Shown: positions 58,571-64,000 of the stretch, in pieces
Layout of the letters: each line of letters starts with the position of its first letter
How positions within the stretch are numbered: position 1 is the first letter of the stretch
DNA from: Cupriavidus sp. D384
GTDB lineage: Bacteria; Pseudomonadota; Gammaproteobacteria; Burkholderiales; Burkholderiaceae
Assembly (NCBI RefSeq): GCF_001652915.1
Contig: NZ_BBQI01000128.1
Span: 62,001-126,000, forward strand
Length of the DNA: 64,000 nucleotides
Reading direction: 5' to 3'
The notes under the pieces: generated by a model
What the model was told of the DNA's origin: nothing
Seen by the model: only the letters and a program-made list of their open reading frames with translations
The model's database searches: none
Translations under genes and position numbers: made by a program

Positions 58571-60556
58571 ATGCGTCTGAAAACCCTTGCCGTCGTTGCC
58601 GGCACCCTCCTTTGCGCAGCGCCGCAGACACGAGCCCAGCAGGCCGGCTCCGGCGATCCGCTTCCGACTGTCGTCGTCACCGGCACCCGAAGCGAGAAGA
58701 CGCTGGACGAAACCCCGATCCGCACGGAAGTGGTGGATCGCCAGGAAATCGAGCGCACCCATGCACGCACGCTCAAGGACGCACTGGAGAACGTGCCCGG
58801 CCTGCAGCTGCGCGAGATCCACGGCAAGTCCGGTTACGAAGTGACCCTCCAGGGCATGACCAGCGACCAGGTGCTGATCCTGATCGATGGCCTGCCGATC
58901 TCGGCCAGCACGGGCTCCACCGTCGATGTCTCGCAATACCTGCTGACCGAGGTCGACCACGTGGAGGTGGTCAAGGGTGCCAGTTCCGCGCAGTACGGCA
59001 GTTCGGCGATGGGCGGCGTCATCAATGTGATTACGCGCCCGATTGCCAAGGGGTTCTCGGGTGCCGTCACGGCCGATGCCGGCAGCTATGGCGCGCAGAA
59101 TGCCGACGGCTCGCCCGGCGCCTTGCACGGCAACGTCCGGCTGGAAGGGGGCACCGAGCGGATCCGGGCCCGCATCAGCGCCGACGCGCTCGACAACAAG
59201 GGCTTTGCCGTCGACCCCGACGGCTGGACGCGTCACGGCGACAAGATCAGGCGTGAACAGTACGCGGGACGGCTCGAATGGCTGCCCAGCCAGGCTGGCA
59301 ACTTCTGGTTCGACGCCAGCGCCTATCGCGAGACCGACGAACAGCGCTACCAGTACTACGCGCCGCCCAACTATGTGCCGCAGCGCAAGACCGAGGACAT
59401 CGACCGCAACCGGTACACCTATGGCGGCCAATGGCGTTTCGACAACGGCTTGCGGGCCCGGCTGGCCGGCGTGCATGAAACCTACGACAGCACGTCCCGC
59501 GAATACTCGAACAGTTTCCAGACATCGGTTCGCAACTCGGCACAGCAGACCGATCACGTTTCGGCCCAGTTCGACCTGCCAGCCTGGTATCGGCAGCTCT
59601 GGCAGTTTGGCGGCGACTTCCATCGCGAAACCCTCGACCAGTCGGTCAACGGCACGTCGGAACTGGCCGGCACCGGCAGCGCCGAGCGCCAGGCGGGCGA
59701 GCTCTACCTGCAGAACGACATCCTCTTCAACGACACGTGGGAAATGATCGTTGGCCTGCGCGGCCAGCACGATTCCGACTTCGGCAGCCACTTCGCGCCC
59801 AAGGTGGGCGTGCGCGCCAACCTGCTGTCGAACGACACGTGGAAGGGCGTGCTGCGCGCCAACTACGGCCAGGGCTATCGCGTACCGAACCTCAAGGAAC
59901 GCCACTACCTGTTCGACCACAGCTCGCTGGGCTACATCGTGCTGGGCAACCCGAACCTCAAGCCCGAATCGTCGAACAGCTTCCAGCTGGGCGGCCAGCT
60001 GAGCTGGCGCGACCGCGTGACGCTCGATGCCAATCTCTTCTACAACCGCGTGACGGACCTGATCCAGACCGACATGACCAACTTCACCATGGTCAACGGC
60101 ATCGCGGTCTACACCTACCGCAACGTGGCACGGGCCAGAACGCAGGGCATCGAGACGTCGCTGCGCTGGCGCGCGACCAACCAGCTGAACCTGACCACGG
60201 CCTATACGTTCACCGACACCGAGGATCTCGACACGGGCCTTGAGCTGACCCGCCGGCCGCGCCACATGGGCCGCGTTGGCGCCGACTGGCGCGTCTTCCC
60301 CTCGACGGAGCTTTCGGCCCGTGCGCGCTTCCAGAGCAGCGAACTGACCGATTCGGCCACCGGCGCCCGCTCGCCGGGCTGGGGCACGCTCGACCTGGTG
60401 CTGAACCAGAAGATCGGCCGCAACGTGACCGCTTTCGCCGGCGTGAACAACCTGTTCAACCGTCAGCGTGATTTTGCGAATGCCAGTGACTTCGGGCCCG
60501 TGGCGGGGCGCTTTATCTACCTGGGCGCGCGGTTCAACGTCGACGTCGCCCGCTAA
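58571..60556 (+). CDS. TonB-dependent heme/hemoglobin receptor
   Basis: The 661-residue outer-membrane receptor has a signal peptide (LKTLAVVAGTLLCAAPQTRA), a TonB box-like PTVVVTGTRSEKTLDETPIR, the plug domain (LKDALENVPGLQLREIHG; VEVVKGASSAQYGSSAMGGV) and a 22-strand barrel. The barrel contains YLFDHSSLGYIVLGNPNLKP and NLFNRQRDF near the C-terminus, resembling heme/hemoglobin receptors, with a FRAP/NPNL-like block. The start at 58571 gives a standard signal; ATG 58535 adds 12 residues. It opens the heme-uptake operon, with HmuY-like, HmuS and HmuTU genes behind it. Confidence 0.9.
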   Translation: MRLKTLAVVAGTLLCAAPQTRAQQAGSGDPLPTVVVTGTRSEKTLDETPIRTEVVDRQEIERTHARTLKDALENVPGLQLREIHGKSGYEVTLQGMTSDQVLILIDGLPISASTGSTVDVSQYLLTEVDHVEVVKGASSAQYGSSAMGGVINVITRPIAKGFSGAVTADAGSYGAQNADGSPGALHGNVRLEGGTERIRARISADALDNKGFAVDPDGWTRHGDKIRREQYAGRLEWLPSQAGNFWFDASAYRETDEQRYQYYAPPNYVPQRKTEDIDRNRYTYGGQWRFDNGLRARLAGVHETYDSTSREYSNSFQTSVRNSAQQTDHVSAQFDLPAWYRQLWQFGGDFHRETLDQSVNGTSELAGTGSAERQAGELYLQNDILFNDTWEMIVGLRGQHDSDFGSHFAPKVGVRANLLSNDTWKGVLRANYGQGYRVPNLKERHYLFDHSSLGYIVLGNPNLKPESSNSFQLGGQLSWRDRVTLDANLFYNRVTDLIQTDMTNFTMVNGIAVYTYRNVARARTQGIETSLRWRATNQLNLTTAYTFTDTEDLDTGLELTRRPRHMGRVGADWRVFPSTELSARARFQSSELTDSATGARSPGWGTLDLVLNQKIGRNVTAFAGVNNLFNRQRDFANASDFGPVAGRFIYLGARFNVDVAR

Positions 60557-60584
60557 CGAGAAATCAAACGGGGAAGCACTCATC

Positions 60585-61925
60585 ATGATCCACGAGACTC
60601 TTGCACTGCATCGCCGCCCGCTGGGCGCCCTCGGCGCAGCCGCGCTGGCACTGATGCTGGCGGCATGCGGCGGCGGCGATGGCGGTGGCACGACCACGAC
60701 CGGCAGCACCAGCGGTGGCACCAGCGGCGGCAGCACGGGCGGCGGGACAGGCACCACGCCCGCCTCCACCTCGGCATTCACGCAGACGGCCGAATGGACC
60801 TTCGCGCTGCCGGCGGCCGGCAACTCGCTGTGCTATGACTTCAACAGCAAGGCCGAGACCGCCTGCACGGGCACCGCCTGGGACCTGAAGATCAAGACCG
60901 ATACCGGCGGCCGCACGGCCAAGCTGTGGACCAACAGCGGCACCAGCGGCACCGGCACCGGTGGCGCCTTCGGCAGCCCGTTCGACCATACCTGGACCGC
61001 GCTGGCGGGCTGGAAGAACGCAACCATCGATCCGGTCAACGGCGCCCTGCCGGCCACGGTGTTCCTGAAGGACTCGGCCAGCGGCGTGTTCGCCAGCACC
61101 AATGACATCGGCTCGGCCGTGTTCGAATATGGCGTGACCGGCGCGGCCACCGATCACCTGCTGTATCCCACGTTCCGTACCTTCGTGGTCACCACCAACA
61201 GCGCGCTGGCTGACACCACGGGCACGTCAGCGGCACCGGTCTTCGCACTGCAGGTCACCGGTTACTACGGCGGCACGGGCGGCACCACGTCCGGCTATCC
61301 GAGCTTCCGCTTTGTCGACCGCAGCGCGCCAGGCAACGTCTACACCGCCCAGGTCAATGCATCGGCAGACTGGGTCTACTACGACCTGATCAACCGCACC
61401 GAAACCACGGCCTCGGGCACCTGGCATATCGCGTTCAACCGCTACAACGTCAAGCTGAACGGCGGCGAGTCGGGCACCGGCACGGTGGCAGGCTTCCTCG
61501 GCAAGACGCCGGCCGGCTTCTACGATGGGTCAAACAAGCCGGTGGCGTCGGCATTCACCAGCGCCACCAACGTCAGCACCACGCTGGCCGACCTGACCGC
61601 TGCCGACATGAGCCTGCCCACGGCTGCCGCACAGTGGTTGAAGGACTCGACCGCCTCGGTGCTGAACCCCACCTACACCGGCGCCTATCCGAACCCGCTC
61701 AACTACGGCTGGTACTCGTACTTCCCGACTGCTGCGGCTGCTGCGGCCAACGGCCTGCCGGCGGTGGCGCACCTGATCAGCGCCAACCCCGACGCGGGCG
61801 GCCTGATTCGCGGCGGCGAAGGTGCCACGTATGCGCGCTTCCACCTGACGAAGATCGTCTACGCCGATCCGAACTCGAACAGCAGCCAGCAGACCTGGAC
61901 CATCAACTTCGACGTCCAGCCCTGA
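60585..61925 (+). CDS. HmuY-like heme-binding lipoprotein with internal duplication
   Basis: The 446-residue lipoprotein has lipobox LAAC (Cys28) and a Gly/Thr/Ser-rich linker (residues 29-63). Two copies of one domain type follow. Copy 1 at about 83-130 reads CYDFNSKAETACTGTAWDLK and later KLWTNSGTSGTGTGGAF; copy 2 at about 264-304 reads VYYDLINRTETTASGTWHI and KLNGGESGTGTVAGF. This matches the HmuY family, whose founding member binds heme in Porphyromonas. It is 28 bp after the receptor gene and likely hands heme to it at the cell surface. Confidence 0.8.
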   Translation: MIHETLALHRRPLGALGAAALALMLAACGGGDGGGTTTTGSTSGGTSGGSTGGGTGTTPASTSAFTQTAEWTFALPAAGNSLCYDFNSKAETACTGTAWDLKIKTDTGGRTAKLWTNSGTSGTGTGGAFGSPFDHTWTALAGWKNATIDPVNGALPATVFLKDSASGVFASTNDIGSAVFEYGVTGAATDHLLYPTFRTFVVTTNSALADTTGTSAAPVFALQVTGYYGGTGGTTSGYPSFRFVDRSAPGNVYTAQVNASADWVYYDLINRTETTASGTWHIAFNRYNVKLNGGESGTGTVAGFLGKTPAGFYDGSNKPVASAFTSATNVSTTLADLTAADMSLPTAAAQWLKDSTASVLNPTYTGAYPNPLNYGWYSYFPTAAAAAANGLPAVAHLISANPDAGGLIRGGEGATYARFHLTKIVYADPNSNSSQQTWTINFDVQP

Positions 61926-61978
61926 TCCGGCCCGACTGAACGAGCGACTGCCCGCGACAACCAGCCACCCGCACGAAT

Positions 61979-63013
61979 ATGGAACAACAATGCATCGAGA
62001 CGCTGCGCCAACGCCATCAGGCATTGGTGGAAGCCCACCCGAAACTACGCATCCGCGACCGCGCCCAGCGTCTTGGCGCAAGCGAGGCCGAACTGGTCGC
62101 GGCAGGATGCGGCGTGGCCGTGCGACAGCTTGGCGGCACGGCGCAGCAGTTGTTCCGTGATCTCGGCACGCTCGGCACGGTGATGGCGTTGTCGCGCAAC
62201 GACCATGCCGTGCACGAGCGGCATGGTCAATACCAGGGCATCGAGGCTGACGGCCCCGTCGGCATCGTGCTCGGGCCCGATATCGACCTGCGCATGTTCT
62301 TCGGCAACTGGCGGTACTCCTACGCCGTGACCGAGAGCGGCCGCGACAGCCTGCAGTTCTTCGACAAGGCGGGCGAGGCGGTGCACAAGGTCTATCGCAC
62401 CGAAGCAACCGATGCCACGGCATGGCAGGCTTATGTCGACCGCCATGCCGTGGCGACGGATACACCGATCACCGTCGAGCCGATCGTGGCAGCCGCCGAT
62501 GCGGAAGCCCCTGCGGACGCCGACGCCTTGCGTGCCCACTGGCTTGGGCTCAAGGACACGCATGACTTCTTTGCGATGCTGCGCCAGCACAAGGTGTCGC
62601 GCCTGGGCGCCCTGCGCGCGGCCGGCAATGACCTGGCCCAGCAGGTCGGCAATACGGCGGTCGAGACCGTGCTCGGCCGCGCCGCCGAATCCGCGCTGCC
62701 GATCATGTGCTTTGTCGCCAACCGGGGCATCGTGCAGATCCACACCGGCCCGGTCCACAAGCTGGTGCGCACCGGGCCATGGTTCAACGTGCTCGATGCA
62801 TCGTTCAACCTGCATCTGAATACCGACGCCGTGGCATCGAGCTGGGTTGTCAACAAACCCACGGTCGATGGCTGGGTGACGTCGCTGGAGCTATACAGCG
62901 CCAGCGGCGAGCTGATCGTGCAGTTCTTTGGCGAGCGCAAGCCGGGCAAACCGGAACTGGGCGCCTGGCGCGCACTGCTGCAATCGCTCTGCCCGGTGGC
63001 ACTGGCCGCCTGA
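61979..63013 (+). CDS. hmuS: Cytoplasmic heme-degrading/heme-carrier protein, HmuS/ChuS family
   Basis: The 344-residue protein has the duplicated HemS fold: IRDRAQRLGASEAELVAAG at the N-terminus, GTVMALSRNDHAVHERHGQY and LRMFFGNWRYSYAV in the first half, and IVQIHTGPVHKLVRTGPWFN VLDASFNLHL in the second. It receives imported heme and either sequesters it or opens the ring to release iron. It is followed 19 bp later by hmuT. No heme oxygenase hmuO-type gene is present in the window. Confidence 0.92.
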   Translation: MEQQCIETLRQRHQALVEAHPKLRIRDRAQRLGASEAELVAAGCGVAVRQLGGTAQQLFRDLGTLGTVMALSRNDHAVHERHGQYQGIEADGPVGIVLGPDIDLRMFFGNWRYSYAVTESGRDSLQFFDKAGEAVHKVYRTEATDATAWQAYVDRHAVATDTPITVEPIVAAADAEAPADADALRAHWLGLKDTHDFFAMLRQHKVSRLGALRAAGNDLAQQVGNTAVETVLGRAAESALPIMCFVANRGIVQIHTGPVHKLVRTGPWFNVLDASFNLHLNTDAVASSWVVNKPTVDGWVTSLELYSASGELIVQFFGERKPGKPELGAWRALLQSLCPVALAA

Positions 63014-63032
63014 ACGTTTTCCGGAGTTGTCG

Positions 63033-63872
63033 ATGAAACTGCTGCGCTCTGCGCTGTTGTCCCTGCTGTGCGCGGCAGGTCTGGCCCATGCTGCACCGCC
63101 CGCCCGCGTGGTCGGCCTGGGCGGCGCGGTCACCGAAATCATTTACGCGCTGGACGCGGAGAAGACACTGGTCGGTTCCGATTCGTCGAGCATCTACCCT
63201 GCTGCCGCGCTGAAGCTGCCCAAGGTGGGCTACTACCGCGCGGTTTCCGTCGAAGGGCTCGCCAGCCTGCGGCCAGACCTGGTGCTGGCGGCCGACCAGG
63301 CCGGCCCGCCCCAGGCGATGGAACAGATCCGCAAACTGGGCAGCAAGGTGGTAATGCTGCCTTCGGCCCCCACGCTCGCGGCGTTGGAACAGCGCATTCT
63401 CGGCACCGCCACGGCGCTGGAAATCCCGGAGCGCGGACGCACGCTGGTCGACCGCCTGCACACCGAACTGCGCGCAATCCGGCCGGTCAGCCAGCCGGTG
63501 CGCGTGCTGATCGTCAGCAGTCATACCGGCAAGATGCAGGGAATGGGCACCGACACCGCCGGCGATGCCATGCTGACGCTGGCGGGTGGCACCAACGTGC
63601 TGGCCGGCCAGACCGGATTCAAGCCGTTTTCGGCCGAGGCGGCGGCGGCCCTGAAGCCGGACGTGATCGTGACCACGACGATGTCGGTGAGCGCCAGCGG
63701 CAGCACCGATGCGTTCCTGGCGCAGCCCGGCCTCAATGCCACCCCCGCCGCCCGCAACCGGCGCATCGTCGTCATGGATGATCTTCTGCTGCTGGGCTTT
63801 GGCCCCCGGCTGCCGGAAGCGCTTCGCCTGTTGCAGACGGGCCTCGCCACACCGCAAACGGCGGCCCGCTGA
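63033..63872 (+). CDS. hmuT: Periplasmic heme-binding protein of ABC transporter, HmuT
   Basis: The 279-residue protein has a signal peptide (LLRSALLSLLCAAGLAHAAP) and the class III binding-protein fold: RVVGLGGAVTEIIYALDAEK, VGYYRAVSVEGLASLRPDLV and SSHTGKMQGMGTDTAGDAML with GFKPFSAEAAAALKPDVIV. The GYYRAVSVEG Tyr and the MQGMGTDT stretch are typical of HmuT/PhuT, where Tyr ligates heme. GGAG precedes the ATG at 63033. Its stop overlaps the permease start (TGATG). Confidence 0.92.
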   Translation: MKLLRSALLSLLCAAGLAHAAPPARVVGLGGAVTEIIYALDAEKTLVGSDSSSIYPAAALKLPKVGYYRAVSVEGLASLRPDLVLAADQAGPPQAMEQIRKLGSKVVMLPSAPTLAALEQRILGTATALEIPERGRTLVDRLHTELRAIRPVSQPVRVLIVSSHTGKMQGMGTDTAGDAMLTLAGGTNVLAGQTGFKPFSAEAAAALKPDVIVTTTMSVSASGSTDAFLAQPGLNATPAARNRRIVVMDDLLLLGFGPRLPEALRLLQTGLATPQTAAR

Positions 63873-64000
63873 TGCGCGGTCACCGAATGGGCATCTTCAC
63901 CGCGCTGTGCGTGATGCTGGTGCTGGCCGCCCTGTGGACCGCCTCAAGTGGCGCGCTGCCGATTCCGCGCGGCCGCCTGCTGCCGTTGCTGTGGTCGCAA
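63872..64000 (+). CDS. hmuU: Heme ABC transporter permease HmuU, N-terminal part (cut by window end)
   Basis: The first 43 codons are present: MRGHRMGIFTALCVMLVLAA, then LWTASSGALPIPRGRLLPLLW. This is the first helix and following periplasmic stretch of a FecCD-family permease. The start codon overlaps the hmuT stop by one base, so translation is coupled. The rest of the gene, and presumably the ATPase hmuV, lie beyond the window. Confidence 0.85.
   Translation, partial: MRGHRMGIFTALCVMLVLAALWTASSGALPIPRGRLLPLLWSQ

Noticed and set aside
58526-60823. 765-codon minus-strand frame opposite the TonB receptor
   Set aside because: Val/Ala/Gly/His-rich shadow of the receptor gene.
1-64000. CRISPR arrays, insertion sequences, prophage or integrase genes
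   Set aside because: No regularly spaced repeats, transposase, integrase or phage structural motifs were seen on either strand.

Overview
The window is high-GC (roughly two thirds G+C) DNA from a Gram-negative betaproteobacterium, most likely Burkholderiaceae and Cupriavidus-like. This rests on gene content: two Bug-family tripartite-transporter binding proteins, a CusA/CzcA-type heavy-metal RND operon, a neisserial-type porin, an ActP/DUF485 acetate permease pair, and a GlxA-type AraC regulator beside an exopolysaccharide cluster. No phage, insertion sequence, CRISPR or plasmid backbone was seen.

Layout. 0-6.5 kb: a truncated chemoreceptor remnant, tRNA-Val(GAC), small conserved genes (DUF2322-like, CDGSH iron-sulfur), the actP operon, an Rrf2 regulator, a type II NADH dehydrogenase, and a small secreted protein divergent from it across two matching 23-bp palindromes. 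6.5-11 kb: small genes, a LysR regulator, an isochorismatase-fold hydrolase and a methyltransferase. 10.6-17 kb: a LodA/LodB-like quinoprotein-oxidase pair, divergent from a Tat-exported molybdenum hydroxylase (iorB-iorA order), with a 32-nt inverted repeat between them. 17-22.3 kb: a GntR-controlled catabolic cluster (MFS transporter, arylmalonate-decarboxylase-like protein, hydantoinase/dihydropyrimidinase, Asp/Glu-racemase-like protein). 22.4-29.1 kb: an acyl-CoA synthetase remnant, a cupin, and an HME-RND efflux operon. 29.1-36.6 kb: alternative oxidase behind an NsrR-like operator, MFS/HxlR divergent pair, AraC regulator, a Bug-PhzF-Rid operon and a porin.

37-56 kb is a capsule/exopolysaccharide locus. 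The minus-strand operon starts at manC (52132), runs through the initiating sugar transferase, Wza, Wzc, four glycosyltransferases, Wzy-like and Wzx-like proteins, and ends at rmlA. A GlxA/AraC-type regulator, a 2OG-Fe(II) oxygenase, rmlB and rmlC point the other way. GDP-mannose and dTDP-rhamnose precursors are therefore likely, although no rmlD lies in the window. A beta-helix protein faces the operon's distal end.

56-64 kb carries a second Bug protein, an HD-domain/small-protein pair, and a heme uptake operon (TonB receptor, HmuY-like lipoprotein, HmuS, HmuT, start of HmuU) behind a Fur-box-like sequence. Functions come from recognised protein motifs and gene context; no database search was run.
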